Shown here piece after piece: positions 51,657-61,530 of a stretch of DNA of 64,000 nucleotides (position 1 is the stretch's first letter; each line of letters starts with the position of its first letter). The translations under genes were made by a program, and so were the position numbers. The stretch lies in the NCBI GenBank assembly GCA_930633495.1, contig CAKNFJ010000001.1:806001-870000 (forward strand). Reading direction: 5' to 3'. Under the pieces are notes generated by a model. The model worked only from the letters and a program-made list of their open reading frames with translations. It ran no database searches and was not told where the DNA came from. Source of the DNA: Hyphomicrobiales bacterium (GTDB lineage: Bacteria; Pseudomonadota; Alphaproteobacteria; Rhizobiales; Beijerinckiaceae).

Positions 51657-53033
51657 CTACATCCCCCGCACCCGCGGCCTGCCCCGGGCTGCGAGCATCA
51701 GATGAGTCAGCGCCCAGACGAGAGCATCGAGCCGGTCGGGCGAGCGGCCGCCTTCGAGGCCCCCGGGGCCGAACGAACACATCTCGTCTTCCAGCGCTGG
51801 GAAGGTGCCGGCATGGCGCACGCGGTTCTGGGCGTAGAGCGCGGCCACCGGCTCGGCGCGAAGATACTTGCCGCGCGTCGCTCGGACGGACACGACCGGG
51901 ACGCCGCCATCGACCTCGCGGATGATGCTTTCCACCATCTCCCCGCCCTGGTTGACCTCGACGACCAACGCATCTGCCTCATGGCGGCGATAGAGCGCGA
52001 CGGCCATCTGCGCCCATTCCTGCGGCCGCGCGCCGGCGAGCGTCGCGTCCTCCAGCACATGGCCGATGCCGTCGCGGTCGATACCAGCGGCAACGAGGCC
52101 GCAGCGGTCGGCCCGCTGCGATGACGAGGCCGGCGGATCGACGGCGACGACAATGCGTGCAAGCGGCGGAGCCTGCCGCTCGCGGGACGCTTCGATCATC
52201 GCCCGCGTCCAGAGCGCGTCCGGGCTCTCCTCGACGATCTCGCCGTCGAGTTCCTGCCGGCCGAGCCGCGTCCCGCCATAGGTTTCGGTGACGGTGCGAA
52301 CGAACTCCGCGGCGAGGTTGAAGCGGTTGTCCCGCGTCTTCGCCCGGCTGACCGCGACATGCGGCTCGACCAGCAGGCGCTTCACCAGCGGCACCGGACG
52401 CGGCGTCGTCGTGACGATCTGGCGGGGATGATCGCCCAAGCGCAGGCCGAATTGCAGCATGTCCCAGCACTCCTGAAGATTGGGCCATTTCGCCAGCTCG
52501 TCGGACCAGGCGGCGCCGAATTGCGGGCCGCGCAATCCTTCCGGGTCTTCGGCGGAGAAGACCTGCGCGATCGCGCCGTTCGGCCATTGCAGGCGGCGTA
52601 ACGAAGGCTGCCATGTCGGGCGCTCCCAACGCGTATGGATCGCGAGCAGCCCGGAGACGCCTTCGATCATCACGTCGCGCACCTGTCCCTGCGTCTCGCC
52701 GATGAGGGCGATCCGCCCGGTCCCAGCGTCAGCGAAGGGCGGATGGCCCAGCGCCATGCCCTTCACCCATTCGGCGCCGGTGCGGGTCTTGCCGGCGCCG
52801 CGCCCGCCGAGGACGAGCCAGATCGGTTTTGCAGGCTCGGAGGGCAGCTGGTCGGGCCTCGCCCAGACCGTCCACTCGGCGAAGACGGTCTCGACAATCT
52901 CAGGCGGCGCCGTCTCCGCCAGCTTCCTGAGCACCCTCACCCGCTTCTTCGGCGGCAAGCGCCTCAAGGCGTCGAGCAAGCTCCTGACGGAGTTGTGCAA
53001 CATGTCGCAGACCGTCAGCGGCGGAAAGTTCAT
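51657..53033 (-). CDS. GTA large terminase (ORFg2)
   Basis: This is a packaging motor of about 458 residues. Walker A is in WLVLGGRGAGKTRTGAEWV, Walker B in AAWSDELAKW, and the coupling motif in IVTTTPRPV. The nuclease acids are in VVAVDPPASS, LVVEVNQGG and SPDRLDALVWALTHL. The start is uncertain: ATG 53033 or 53003 (MLHNSVRSLL) or a GTG near 52940. Any of these overlaps the small terminase gene, by 134 bases for 53033. None has a strong ribosome-binding site. Confidence 0.9.
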   Translation of the reverse strand: MNFPPLTVCDMLHNSVRSLLDALRRLPPKKRVRVLRKLAETAPPEIVETVFAEWTVWARPDQLPSEPAKPIWLVLGGRGAGKTRTGAEWVKGMALGHPPFADAGTGRIALIGETQGQVRDVMIEGVSGLLAIHTRWERPTWQPSLRRLQWPNGAIAQVFSAEDPEGLRGPQFGAAWSDELAKWPNLQECWDMLQFGLRLGDHPRQIVTTTPRPVPLVKRLLVEPHVAVSRAKTRDNRFNLAAEFVRTVTETYGGTRLGRQELDGEIVEESPDALWTRAMIEASRERQAPPLARIVVAVDPPASSSQRADRCGLVAAGIDRDGIGHVLEDATLAGARPQEWAQMAVALYRRHEADALVVEVNQGGEMVESIIREVDGGVPVVSVRATRGKYLRAEPVAALYAQNRVRHAGTFPALEDEMCSFGPGGLEGGRSPDRLDALVWALTHLMLAARGRPRVRGM

Positions 53034-53301
53034 CGGTCTGCTTGTCCCTCTTCCCGGCTTGCGGCTCCTCGATCGCGACCAGTTCGCGCACCGTCCGGGC
53101 CAGCGTCGCCAGCGCCTTCGCGTCGGCCTCGCTCGCCGTCGAGCCCTTCGGCAGGTCGGCCAGATGGTCCTCATGCGCGTCGAGCTGGCGCTTGGCGGCG
53201 CGCCAGAGCTGCCCCACCACCGCCTTGCGCGAGACGGCGGGCCGCTTCGGCTTCTGCGCCGCGGGCACAATCTCCGGTGGTTCGCTGTGATCCTCGGCCA
53301 T
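52900..53301 (-). CDS. GTA small-terminase-like protein (ORFg1)
   Basis: This is a 133-residue, highly charged, helical protein. The central part (TASEADAKALATLARTVRELVAIEE) and the C-terminal helix (LRHVAQLRQELARRLEALAAEE) fit the small terminase/ORFg1 type found at the head of GTA clusters. The ATG at 53301 has GAGAAGG upstream. It is the first GTA gene. Its ends are basic/Pro-rich and acidic. The family assignment rests mainly on position and the helix pattern. Confidence 0.75.
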   Translation of the reverse strand: MAEDHSEPPEIVPAAQKPKRPAVSRKAVVGQLWRAAKRQLDAHEDHLADLPKGSTASEADAKALATLARTVRELVAIEEPQAGKRDKQTDELSAADGLRHVAQLRQELARRLEALAAEEAGEGAQEAGGDGAA

Positions 53302-53327
53302 GCACCTTCTCCGATGCGGGCACGAAA

Positions 53328-53356
53328 AAGCCGCCGGCTGGGGAGCGCGGCGGCTT
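53328..53356 (-). terminator. Intrinsic-terminator-like hairpin in the GTA leader
   Basis: On the minus strand AAGCCGCCG and CGGCGGCTT pair (9 bp) around an 11-base loop, and the 3' arm runs into TTTTT. It lies 27 bases before the ORFg1 ATG. It could end the LOG-gene transcript, but a promoter candidate lies between that gene and this hairpin, so GTA transcripts would also have to pass it. Confidence 0.7.
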
Positions 53357-53386
53357 CGTTCGGGCAGATTTCGTGAGCGTTCCCGA

Positions 53387-53415
53387 TCTCTAGCGGATCA
53401 GCGTCACGATGTCAA
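53387..53415 (-). promoter_or_regulatory. Candidate GTA promoter
   Basis: Reading the minus strand, TTGACA (53415-53410) is a perfect -35 followed after 17 bases by TAGAGA (53392-53387), a weak -10. The -35 overlaps the inverted repeat TGTC-TT-GACA. A transcript would start near 53380 and carry a leader of about 79 bases with the terminator-like hairpin. Confidence 0.5.
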
Positions 53416-53457
53416 GACAATATTCCTACAACCTGAAGGCGCAATCCCGAGGATAAG

Positions 53458-54039
53458 TCAGGCCTGTTCCTTTTCGATCCATTTGTAGGTCGCGGCCGGG
53501 ACGTAATTCTCCATCCGGTCGAGCAGCGTGGCGGGTTCGGTATCGGTCATCGCCATGGCGCGGTGGCTCTGCTTGAGGAAACCTGCCTCGACGGTCCGGT
53601 CGAGGAAGGTCGCCAGCGGGTCGTAGAAGCCCGCCACATTGAGCAACCCGAGCGGCTTGGCATGGATGCCGAGCTGGCCCCAGGTCCAGATCTCGAAGAG
53701 CTCCTCGAAGGTACCGATGCCGCCCGGCATGGCGATGAAGCCATTCGACAGCTCCGCCATCCGCGCCTTGCGCGTGTGCATGGTGTCGACGATTTCGAGC
53801 CGGGTCAGCCCGATATGGCCGACCTCCTTGTCGCGCAGGGCCTTGGGAATCACGCCATGGACCTCACCGCCGGCCTCCAGCGCCGCATTGGCGACGATGC
53901 CCATCAGGCCGACGGCGCCACCGCCATAGACCAGCGTCAGGCCACGGCGCGCGATTTCGGCGCCCATGGCGCGGGCGCCGGACGCATAGACCGGGTCATT
54001 GCCCGGATTCGAACCACAGAAGACGCAAACAGATCTCAT
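53458..54039 (-). CDS. LOG-family nucleoside monophosphate phosphoribohydrolase
   Basis: This is a 193-residue protein of the LONELY GUY/YvdD family, which cleaves N-glycosidic bonds of (cytokinin-like) nucleotide monophosphates. It has [10 protein letters not shown] at the start, [12 protein letters not shown] and the catalytic [16 protein letters not shown]. It was once misnamed lysine decarboxylase. The ATG at 54039 overlaps the dipeptidase stop (ATGA), so both genes form one operon. Confidence 0.93.
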   Translation of the reverse strand: MRSVCVFCGSNPGNDPVYASGARAMGAEIARRGLTLVYGGGAVGLMGIVANAALEAGGEVHGVIPKALRDKEVGHIGLTRLEIVDTMHTRKARMAELSNGFIAMPGGIGTFEELFEIWTWGQLGIHAKPLGLLNVAGFYDPLATFLDRTVEAGFLKQSHRAMAMTDTEPATLLDRMENYVPAATYKWIEKEQA

Positions 54040-55418
54040 GAACCGAGAGCCTGCAAGATTCGGGCCCAGGAGCGTTGGCCCTTGTGGAAGGAGGACAGGT
54101 CGTATTTCTCGTTGGGCGAGTGGACCCGGTCGTCGTCGAGGCCGAAGCCGACGAACAGCGTATCGAGGCCGAGCGTGCGCTTGAAGTCGCCGCCGACGGG
54201 GATCGAACCGCCGCTGCCGATCGAAACGACGCGCCCGCCCCACTCGTCGGCGAGAGCCTTGCGCGCCTTCTGGAGCACGGGCGAGTCCATCGGGACGGCG
54301 AGCGCGGGCGAGCCCGAATGGCCGATGAATTCGGCGGAGACATCCTCCGGGAGCCGATCGCGAACGAATTGGCGGAACGCGGCGGCGATCTTTGCCGGAT
54401 CCTGGTCGCCGACGAGGCGGAAGGAGACCTTGGCCGAAGCCTGGCCCGGGATGACGGTCTTGCTGCCCTCCCCCGTATAGCCGCCCCAGATGCCGTTGAC
54501 GTCGCAGGTCGGGCGCGACTGGATCTGTTCGATCAGCATGCGCCCCTTCTCGCCGATGGAATGCTTCAGACCGACCTGACCGAGGAATTCCTTCTCCGTC
54601 AGGTTGAGATCGGCCCACTCGGCTTTCTGGGCGTTGGTCGGCTCGTGCACGCCCTCATAGAAGCCAGGAACGGTGATGCGACCGTTCTCGTCATGCAGCT
54701 CGCCGAGGATCTTCGTCAGCACATGGATCGGGTTGCAGGCCGCGCCGCCGAACAGGCCCGAATGCAGGTCGCGATCGGCCGCCGTCAGCGTCACCTCCTG
54801 ATAGACCATGCCACGCAGCGTCGAGGTGATCAGCGGCGTCTCGCGATCCCACATGCCGGTATCGCAGACCAGGGCGTAATCGGCCTTCAGCTCGGCGGCA
54901 TTCGCCTTGATGTAGCCCGGCAGGTTGACCGAGCCGGATTCCTCCTCGCCCTCGACGAGGATCGTCAGGCCGATCGGCAGGTCGCCGGTCTCGGCCAGCG
55001 TCGCGCGCACGGCTTCGACGAAGGTCATCACCTGCCCCTTGTCGTCGCAGGCGCCACGGGCCGAGATCACCTTTCGGCCCGGCTCCAGTTCGCGGACGAC
55101 GGGCTTGAAGGGATCCGTATCCCACAGGTTGACCGGATCGACCGGCTGCACATCGTAATGGCCGTAGAACAGCGCATGCGGCGCGCCGGGCTTCGGCCGA
55201 TGCGCCAGCACGACGGGATGGCCGCCGGTTTCGCTCAGCTCCGCCTTGAAGCCGAGCGCCTCGAGATCGGCCCTCAGCCATTCCGCTGCGGCACGCGTCT
55301 GCGCATTGAATGCCGGATCGGTGCCGATCGAGGGGATTTCGAGCCAGGAAGACAGGCGCGCGACGGAAGCGTCGAGATCGGCGTCGAGACGAGCGAGAAC
55401 GGCGGGAAGCTTGGTCAT
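54036..55418 (-). CDS. M20-family dipeptidase
   Basis: This is a 460-residue zinc peptidase of the ArgE/DapE/carnosinase family. Metal and catalytic motifs are [21 protein letters not shown] and [10 protein letters not shown], with a dimerisation (lid) domain in the middle. ATG 55418 (MTKLPAV) is preferred; 55427 is an alternative and neither has a strong ribosome-binding site. Cytoplasmic, with likely activity on dipeptides. Co-transcribed with the LOG gene. Confidence 0.9.
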   Translation of the reverse strand: MTKLPAVLARLDADLDASVARLSSWLEIPSIGTDPAFNAQTRAAAEWLRADLEALGFKAELSETGGHPVVLAHRPKPGAPHALFYGHYDVQPVDPVNLWDTDPFKPVVRELEPGRKVISARGACDDKGQVMTFVEAVRATLAETGDLPIGLTILVEGEEESGSVNLPGYIKANAAELKADYALVCDTGMWDRETPLITSTLRGMVYQEVTLTAADRDLHSGLFGGAACNPIHVLTKILGELHDENGRITVPGFYEGVHEPTNAQKAEWADLNLTEKEFLGQVGLKHSIGEKGRMLIEQIQSRPTCDVNGIWGGYTGEGSKTVIPGQASAKVSFRLVGDQDPAKIAAAFRQFVRDRLPEDVSAEFIGHSGSPALAVPMDSPVLQKARKALADEWGGRVVSIGSGGSIPVGGDFKRTLGLDTLFVGFGLDDDRVHSPNEKYDLSSFHKGQRSWARILQALGS

Positions 55419-55525
55419 GACAGCCATCGGAAGCGATTCAGGTGACATCATCATGGCAAGCGCCCGGGCGGGCGTCAGCCCATATTCGCGCATAGCGCCC
55501 CGGTTCGTCTGTCCTAAAACGAGCC

Positions 55526-55629
55526 GTCATTCTCGGGCGGAGCGAAGCTCAGACCCGAGAATCTCGCGCCGGGAGGAGCGCTGAAGCCTTTTCCGGCGTG
55601 AGATGCTCGGGTCAAGCCCGAGCATGACG
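55526..55629. repeat. REP-like double-hairpin repeat
   Basis: GTCATTCTCGGG...CCCGAGAATCTCG and ATGCTCGGGTCAAGCCCGAGCATGACG form two hairpins. It is nearly the same sequence as 14705-14806. It lies between the divergent dipeptidase and mntH genes and ends about 30 bases before the mntH -35. Confidence 0.83.
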
Positions 55630-55637
55630 CGGAACTT

Positions 55638-55689
55638 ATTGATAACGCTTCGCAACTGCATTGACAGGCGAGATTTCGACAGATACTCC
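55638..55689 (+). promoter_or_regulatory. mntH promoter with a possible Fur/Mur-type operator
   Basis: TTGACA (55661-55666), a 17-base spacer and TACTCC (55684-55689) form a candidate promoter. Just upstream, ATTGATAACGCTTCGCAACTGCA (from 55639) is AT-rich against its surroundings and contains spaced TTGATAAC and TTGCGAAG (complement) half-sites that resemble metal-regulator boxes. The operator call is weak. Confidence 0.4.
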
Positions 55690-55721
55690 TTATTGCAAGC
55701 GAGTCGCAGCAAAGCCGCATT

Positions 55722-57065
55722 ATGTCGCAAAGCGCCCCCGAATCCTCGTCGATCTGGCTTCGATCGCGGGGCGAGCCGTCTCTGACGGATGTGTTCCGAA
55801 CCGTCGCGGTTACGCCGACCTCCTCGACATGGCGCAAGTTCCTCGCCTTCTTCGGGCCGGGTTATCTGGTGGCCGTCGGCTACATGGACCCCGGCAACTG
55901 GGCGACCTCGCTCGCCGGCGGCGCCCAGTATGGCTACACGCTGCTCGTCGTGGCGCTGGTCTCGAACATGATGGCGATCATCCTGCAGTCGCTGTGCGCG
56001 CGGCTCGCCATCGCCACCGGCCGGGACCTCGCCCAGGCCTGCCGCGACGCCTACCCGCCCTATATGGCCTGGCCGCTCTGGCTGCTGGCGGAGCTGGCGA
56101 TCTGCGCGACAGATCTCGCCGAGGTGATCGGCACCGCGATCGGCCTCAACCTGCTGTTCGGCGTCCCGCTCGAAATCGGCGTGCTGATCACGGCCTTCGA
56201 CGTCTTCCTGATCCTGTGGCTGCAGACCCGCGGCTTCCGCTGGATCGAGGCCTTCATCATCACACTGCTCGGCGTCATCGCGCTGTGTTTCAGCATCCAG
56301 ATCGCCCTTGCGGACCCGAATTGGGGCGAGGTCATCCGCGGCTTCGCGCCGACGACGGAGATCGTGACCAATCCGAACATGCTCTACATCGCGCTCGGCA
56401 TCATCGGCGCGACGGTGATGCCTCATAACCTCTACCTGCACTCCGGCATCGTGCAGACCCGCGCCTATGGCGAAACGCTGCCGGAGAAGCGGGAGGCCCT
56501 GAAATTCGCGACGATCGACTCCACCGTCGCGCTCTGCTTCGCGCTGCTGATCAACGCCTCGATCCTGATCCTCGCCGCCGCGACCTTCCACAAAGCCGGC
56601 CATACCGACGTCGCCGAACTCGGCAGGGCGCAGGAACTGCTACAGCCCCTGCTCGGCGCCTCGATCGCACCCTCGCTCTTCGCCATCGCCCTGCTCTGCT
56701 GCGGCTTGAATTCGACCGTCACCGCGACGATGGCCGGACAGATCGTGATGGAGGGCTTCCTGCACATCCGCCTGCCGGCCTGGATGCGCCGGCTAGTGAC
56801 CCGCCTCGTCGCCATCGTGCCGGCGATCGCGGTCACCCTGATCTATGGCGAGAGCCAGACGGCGAAGCTGCTCATCCTGAGCCAGGTCATCCTCAGCCTG
56901 CAATTGCCCTTCGCGGTGGTGCCGCTGGTGATGTTCACCGCCTCGAAGGACAAGATGGGCGCGCTCGTCGCCCCGCGCTGGCTCAGCCTGACCGCGGGCT
57001 TCATCGCCGCCGTCATCATCGTGCTGAACCTGAAGCTGCTCTACGATTTCGCCACGGGCGCGTGA
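55722..57065 (+). CDS. mntH: Nramp-family manganese/iron transporter
   Basis: This is a 447-residue proton-coupled divalent metal importer with about 11 membrane helices. The metal-site motifs are [11 protein letters not shown] (DPGN, helix 1) and [13 protein letters not shown] (MPHN, helix 6), both intact. The length is close to MntH plus a 40-residue N-terminal extension. The start ATG at 55722 has no strong ribosome-binding site. It is divergent from the dipeptidase gene. Confidence 0.94.
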   Translation: MSQSAPESSSIWLRSRGEPSLTDVFRTVAVTPTSSTWRKFLAFFGPGYLVAVGYMDPGNWATSLAGGAQYGYTLLVVALVSNMMAIILQSLCARLAIATGRDLAQACRDAYPPYMAWPLWLLAELAICATDLAEVIGTAIGLNLLFGVPLEIGVLITAFDVFLILWLQTRGFRWIEAFIITLLGVIALCFSIQIALADPNWGEVIRGFAPTTEIVTNPNMLYIALGIIGATVMPHNLYLHSGIVQTRAYGETLPEKREALKFATIDSTVALCFALLINASILILAAATFHKAGHTDVAELGRAQELLQPLLGASIAPSLFAIALLCCGLNSTVTATMAGQIVMEGFLHIRLPAWMRRLVTRLVAIVPAIAVTLIYGESQTAKLLILSQVILSLQLPFAVVPLVMFTASKDKMGALVAPRWLSLTAGFIAAVIIVLNLKLLYDFATGA

Positions 57066-57105
57066 TTGCGGAACAGGTCCAGCATCCGCCGTGCGGTGAT
57101 GAAAC

Positions 57106-57275
57106 GCGCGGGGAACCCCTCTCCTGTAAGGAGAGGGGCAGGGGTGAGGTGTAGGCCCCTGGAGCAGCAAAGCTGCCGGTCCCACGGCGGTGAACGGCCA
57201 GGTCACGGCCACCACGTCAAACAGCCTACCCCTCACCCTGCCCTCTCCCTCCGGGAGAGGGTTCCCCGCGCTAAC
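57106..57275. repeat. Long paired-arm intergenic repeat, copy B
   Basis: Same organisation as copy A at 7951-8117: a CTCTCCTGTAAGGAGAG hairpin, GGGGTGAGGTGTAGGC, a variable centre, then CCTACCCCTCACCC and CTCCCTCCGGGAG, ending TTCCCCGCGCTAAC. It lies between convergent mntH and the DUF853 gene. Confidence 0.87.
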
Positions 57276-57288
57276 ACCGCCTCATTGT

Positions 57289-58827
57289 TTATCGCTTTCC
57301 CGACATCGAACCGAGAATGCCGCGCAGGATGGCGTTGCCGACCTGGCGGCCGATCGAGGTTGCGGCCGAACGCGCGGCCGAGGTGATGACCTTCTCGGCC
57401 ATGCTCTGCGGCAGCGGGCCGCCACGCGAGCCCGGACCGGTCTTCGGACGCGGCTTGGGAGTGCCGCCCCCGAGCCAATCGCTGATCGTGTCGAGAATGC
57501 CGCCTTCCCCGCCGGTCGACGCCTCGACCGGCGTGCCATCGGCATTGAGGTTCTTGCGCTTCATCAGCTCTTCATAGGCCGACTCGCGATCGACCATCGT
57601 GTCGTACTTGCCCTTTTCGGGCGAGTTGGCGATCGCCTGCTGGCGCTGCTGCGGCGAACAGGGACCGACCTGCGCCATCGGCGGGGCAATCAGGGCGCGC
57701 TCGACCATTTCCGGCGAGCCCTTGCCTTCCAGCATCGAGATCAGCGCCTCGCCGACCGCGAGCTGGCTGATCGCCTCCTCCGTCTTGATCTTCGGATTCT
57801 GGCGGAAGGTTTCGGCTGCGGCGCGCACCGCCTTCTGGTCGCGCGGGGTGAAGGCGCGCAGCGCGTGCTGGACGCGATTGCCGAGCTGAGCCAGCACGGT
57901 ATCGGGGATATCGAGCGGGTTCTGGGTGACGAAATAGACGCCGACGCCCTTCGAGCGGATCAGGCGCACGACCTGCTCGACAGCCGTCAGCAGGGCCTTG
58001 GGCGCGCCATTGAACAGCAGATGGGCCTCGTCGAAGAAGAAGACGAGCTTCGGCTTGTCGAGGTCGCCGACCTCCGGCAGTTGCTCGAACAGCTCCGAGA
58101 GCAGCCAGAGCAGGAAGGTCGCGTAAAGCCGCGGGTTGTTCATCAGCTTGTCGGCGGCGAGGATGTTGACGATGCCGCGGCCGTCGCGATCCGTCTTCAT
58201 CAGGTCGTTGATGTCGAGCGCCGGCTCGCCGAAGAAGAGATCGCCCTTCTGGTTTTCGAGCACGAGCAGCGCGCGCTGGATGGTGCCGACCGTCGCAGAA
58301 CTGACATTGCCGTATTTGGTGGTCAGCTCCTGCGCATTCTCGGCGATGAAGGCGAGGATCGCGCGCAGGTCCTTGAGGTCGAGCAGCAGCAGCTTCTGCT
58401 CGTCGGCGATGCGGAAGGCGATGTTGAGCACGCCTTCCTGCACATCGTTGAGGTCGAGCAGGCGCGCCAGCAGCAGCGGCCCCATCTCCGAGATGGTCGC
58501 GCGGACGGGATGGCCCTGCTCGCCGAACACGTCCCAGAAGACGGTGGTGAACTGGTCCGGCTGGTATTTGAGGCCGAGTTCCTTCGCCCGGCTGACGAAG
58601 GCCGGCTTGGAATCGCCCGGCGCGACGATGCCGGAGAGGTCGCCCTTGATGTCGGCGGCAAAGACCGGGACGCCGTTGCGGGCGAAGCCCTCGGCCATGA
58701 CCTGCAGCGTCACCGTCTTGCCGGTGCCGGTCGCGCCGGTCACGAGGCCATGGCGATTGGCGAGCTTGAGCAGCAGGTTTTCCGGCTTGCCGCTCTTGCC
58801 GATCAGAATCGCGCCGTTATCCGCCAT
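57289..58827 (-). CDS. HerA-like ATPase, DUF853 (YjgR) family
   Basis: This is a 512-residue FtsK/HerA-type P-loop ATPase. It has Walker [13 protein letters not shown] near residue 31, Walker [13 protein letters not shown] and an arginine-finger-like [30 protein letters not shown] stretch. The N-terminus [25 protein letters not shown] and the C-terminal Pro/Gly-rich linker with a helical end are typical of YjgR. The cellular role is unknown, possibly DNA or protein remodelling. It is divergent from the next gene. Confidence 0.92.
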   Translation of the reverse strand: MADNGAILIGKSGKPENLLLKLANRHGLVTGATGTGKTVTLQVMAEGFARNGVPVFAADIKGDLSGIVAPGDSKPAFVSRAKELGLKYQPDQFTTVFWDVFGEQGHPVRATISEMGPLLLARLLDLNDVQEGVLNIAFRIADEQKLLLLDLKDLRAILAFIAENAQELTTKYGNVSSATVGTIQRALLVLENQKGDLFFGEPALDINDLMKTDRDGRGIVNILAADKLMNNPRLYATFLLWLLSELFEQLPEVGDLDKPKLVFFFDEAHLLFNGAPKALLTAVEQVVRLIRSKGVGVYFVTQNPLDIPDTVLAQLGNRVQHALRAFTPRDQKAVRAAAETFRQNPKIKTEEAISQLAVGEALISMLEGKGSPEMVERALIAPPMAQVGPCSPQQRQQAIANSPEKGKYDTMVDRESAYEELMKRKNLNADGTPVEASTGGEGGILDTISDWLGGGTPKPRPKTGPGSRGGPLPQSMAEKVITSAARSAATSIGRQVGNAILRGILGSMSGKR

Positions 58828-58984
58828 CGCATCCGTCCATCAGATTCCCGAAAATCTCGGGGAAGGGTGTAACCAAACGATGCAGAAGGCGGAAGCCCAA
58901 TGGCCGTTTGAATTCAGATCGTAAACATGTAAACTATTTTTCGAAGGCTTCGCGACGAAGCCGTTTGGCGAGGGGTTTAAGTCC

Positions 58985-59371
58985 ATGGAAGAATTGCTTT
59001 CGCGCGTGGCAGCGGCTGCCGGCATCAACGAAGAGCTGGCCCGCAAGGGCGTCGGCATCATCCTCGCCTTCCTGCAGAAGGAGGGGCCGTCCGCCGAGAT
59101 CGGCCAGCTGATGGCGGCGCTGCCGGGCGCGCAGGAACTCGCCGATGCCGAAGGTGGCGCCAAGGGCGGCATGCTCGGCGCGATCGGCGGGCTGATGGGC
59201 GGCGGTGGCGGCGTGATGGCGCTCGGCGGCCAGCTGATGAGCGCCGGCCTCTCGATGGGCCAGATCCAGAGCGTCTCGAAGGAAATGTTCGCCGTCGGCC
59301 GCGAGAAGGCCGGCGAGGATGCGATGGGCGCGATCGTGGGCGCCATTCCGGGCCTCGGCCAGTTCGTCTGA
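58985..59371 (+). CDS. Small Gly/Met-rich helical protein, DUF2780/DUF2267-like
   Basis: This is a 128-residue protein. The N-terminal half is helical (EELLSRVAAAAGINEELARKGVGIILAFLQKEG). The middle is Gly-rich (GGLMGGGGGVMALGGQLMSAG), and the end carries KEMFAVGREKAGEDAMGAIVGAIPGL. This pattern resembles the DUF2780/DUF2267 type, all of unknown function. GAGGGG precedes the ATG. It is followed by a strong intrinsic terminator, so it is a single-gene unit. Confidence 0.75.
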   Translation: MEELLSRVAAAAGINEELARKGVGIILAFLQKEGPSAEIGQLMAALPGAQELADAEGGAKGGMLGAIGGLMGGGGGVMALGGQLMSAGLSMGQIQSVSKEMFAVGREKAGEDAMGAIVGAIPGLGQFV

Positions 59372-59390
59372 TCTCATCGGCAGTCTTTGC

Positions 59391-59433
59391 GCCGCTGCAG
59401 CACCGTCTCCGGACGGCGCTGCAGCGGCGTTTT
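59391..59433 (+). terminator. Strong intrinsic terminator
   Basis: GCCGCTGCAGC (59391-59401) pairs with GCTGCAGCGGC (59418-59428). An inner CCGTC/GACGG stem continues the helix, and GTTTTCGTGTTTTT follows. It lies 19 bases after the stop of the gene at 58985-59371. Confidence 0.85.
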
Positions 59434-59542
59434 CGTGTTTTTGCACCCGTCCTGCGACGAAGTAGGGATGGCGGTGCGCGCGCGCCCATGGCAATCAGCG
59501 CTCCACCGCTGCACACTATGCAGAAGAGGAGCACCAGCGCGC

Positions 59543-61516
59543 ATGACCTTGTCGGCCCGATCCGATCTTCCGTATCTCGACGCCTTCCCGGCTCCGTCGC
59601 GTGAGGCGTGGCGCGGTGCGGTTGAGAAGGTGCTGAGGGGTGCGGATTTTGAGAAGCGGCTTGTGGGCCGCAGCGCCGACGGCATCCGCATCGAGCCGCT
59701 CTATCCGGCCGCCGCGCCTGCCGCGCGGGCCTTGCGTGCCGAAGCCGGGCGCTGGCATGTCGCGGCCCGGCTCGACCATCCGCAGCCGCGGGAAGCGCAG
59801 GCACTGGCGCTGGCCGATCTGGAAGGCGGCGCCGACACGCTGACGATCAGCTTCGCGGGCGCGCCGGCGGCCCGCGGCCATGGCCTCGTCGCCGCGGATG
59901 TCGCGGCGCTCGATGCGGCGCTCGACGGCGTGATGCTCGATCTCATCCGGCTGCGGCTCGATCCGGCGCCGCAAGGCCGCATCGACGCCCTGCTGCTGGC
60001 AGCGCTGATCGAGAAGCGCGGCCATGCGCCGGCCGAGCTGTCGGTGGCGTTCGGCCTCGATCCGATCGGCGTCTTCGCCGGGGGCGGCTCGCTGGCCGTG
60101 CCCTGGCCCGAGATCGGACGCAAGCTCGCCCAGACCATCCGCGCCCTGAAGGAGCGGGGCTTTTCCGGCCCGTTCGTCACCATCGACAGCCGTCCTTATC
60201 ACGAGGCCGGCGCCAGCGAGGCGCAGGAACTCGGCGCGGCGCTGGCCACGGCCGTCGCCTATCTGCGCGCGCTCGAAGCGCAGGGCATGACTCTGGCCGA
60301 GGCGCGCGACGCGCTGGCCTTCACGCTGGTCGCGGATACCGACGAGTTCCTGACGGTGGCGAAGTTCCGGGCCGCAAGGCTGCTGTGGAACCGCATCCAG
60401 CAGGCCTGCGGGCTGACGCCGGCACCGGCCCGGATCCATGCGGAGACGGCGTGGCGCTCGCTGACCCGGCGCGACCCGCATGTCAATCTGCTGCGCGGCA
60501 CCATCGCGGCCTTCTCGGCCGGCATCGGCGGCACCGATTCGCTCACGGTCCAGCCCTTCACCGCCGCGCTCGGCCTGCCCGATGCCTTCGCGCGCCGGGT
60601 CGCCCGCAACACCCAGCTCATCCTGCTCGAAGAGAGCAATCTCTGGCGCGTCGCCGACCCGGCCGCAGGCGCCGGCGGCTTCGAGGCCCTGACGCAGGCG
60701 CTCTGCGAACAGGGCTGGCAGGCCTTCCAGGAGATCGAACGGCAGCGCAGCGGCGATCTCGGCGGCATTCTCGCCGCGCTCGCCGGCGGCCACATCCAGA
60801 AGACGCTGGCCGAACAACGGACCAGCCGCGCCAGGGCGGTGGCAAGCCGCCGCGAACCGATCACCGGCACCAGCGAGTTCCCCAATCTCCGCGAGGATGC
60901 CGTCGCCGTGCTGGAGATCGCGCCGGTCGCGCGCGCCGAGCGACGCCCCGCCGGCAGCCTTGCCGAGCAGAACCAGAGCGAGCTCATCCGCTCCTTCGTC
61001 GGTGGCGCCGGCCGGGCCGATGCCGCGATCGCGCCGGGCGCGGCTCTTCGCGCCGACGCCCTGCCCTCTTTCAGGCTGTCGGAGCCGTTCGAGGCGCTGC
61101 GCGACAAGGCCGACGCCCAGCCGCAGCGCCCGGTCGTCTTCCTGGCGACGCTCGGTTCCATCGCCGATTTCACCGCCCGCGCCGGCTTCGCCCGCAACCT
61201 GTTCGAGGCCGGCGGCCTCGCTGCGCCCAGCGGCGACGGCTTCGCCAGGGACGGCGTGACCGATCTCGGTGCCCTCACCGACGCCTTCCGCGCCTCGGGC
61301 GCGAAGCTCGCCTGCCTGTGCGGTTCGGATGCGGCCTATGCCGCCGAGGGCGCAGCCGCAGCAGAAGCGCTCGCCAAGGCCGGCGCGACGGTCTGGCTCG
61401 CCGGGCGCCCGGCCGAGACCGAGGCACTGAACAAGGCCGGCGTCGCCTCGTTCATCTTCATGGGCTGCGACGTGATCGAGACCCTCGAGCGCGCCCAGGC
61501 CATCGCCTGCGCCTGA
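59543..61516 (+). CDS. mutA: Methylmalonyl-CoA mutase small subunit
   Basis: This is a 657-residue beta subunit of the B12-dependent mutase that interconverts methylmalonyl-CoA and succinyl-CoA. It has a TIM-barrel part ([31 protein letters not shown] start; [38 protein letters not shown]) and a C-terminal flavodoxin-like domain without the cobalamin DxHxxG motif, as expected for the non-catalytic subunit. GAGGAG lies 12 bases upstream of the ATG. thiD and the large subunit follow. Confidence 0.93.
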   Translation: MTLSARSDLPYLDAFPAPSREAWRGAVEKVLRGADFEKRLVGRSADGIRIEPLYPAAAPAARALRAEAGRWHVAARLDHPQPREAQALALADLEGGADTLTISFAGAPAARGHGLVAADVAALDAALDGVMLDLIRLRLDPAPQGRIDALLLAALIEKRGHAPAELSVAFGLDPIGVFAGGGSLAVPWPEIGRKLAQTIRALKERGFSGPFVTIDSRPYHEAGASEAQELGAALATAVAYLRALEAQGMTLAEARDALAFTLVADTDEFLTVAKFRAARLLWNRIQQACGLTPAPARIHAETAWRSLTRRDPHVNLLRGTIAAFSAGIGGTDSLTVQPFTAALGLPDAFARRVARNTQLILLEESNLWRVADPAAGAGGFEALTQALCEQGWQAFQEIERQRSGDLGGILAALAGGHIQKTLAEQRTSRARAVASRREPITGTSEFPNLREDAVAVLEIAPVARAERRPAGSLAEQNQSELIRSFVGGAGRADAAIAPGAALRADALPSFRLSEPFEALRDKADAQPQRPVVFLATLGSIADFTARAGFARNLFEAGGLAAPSGDGFARDGVTDLGALTDAFRASGAKLACLCGSDAAYAAEGAAAAEALAKAGATVWLAGRPAETEALNKAGVASFIFMGCDVIETLERAQAIACA

Positions 61517-61530
61517 CCGGAGATACGCGT

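Noticed and set aside
37495..53301. Active temperate prophage
   Set aside because: No integrase, repressor, replication, excision or lysis genes and no recognised att sites. The order and gene sizes fit a GTA.
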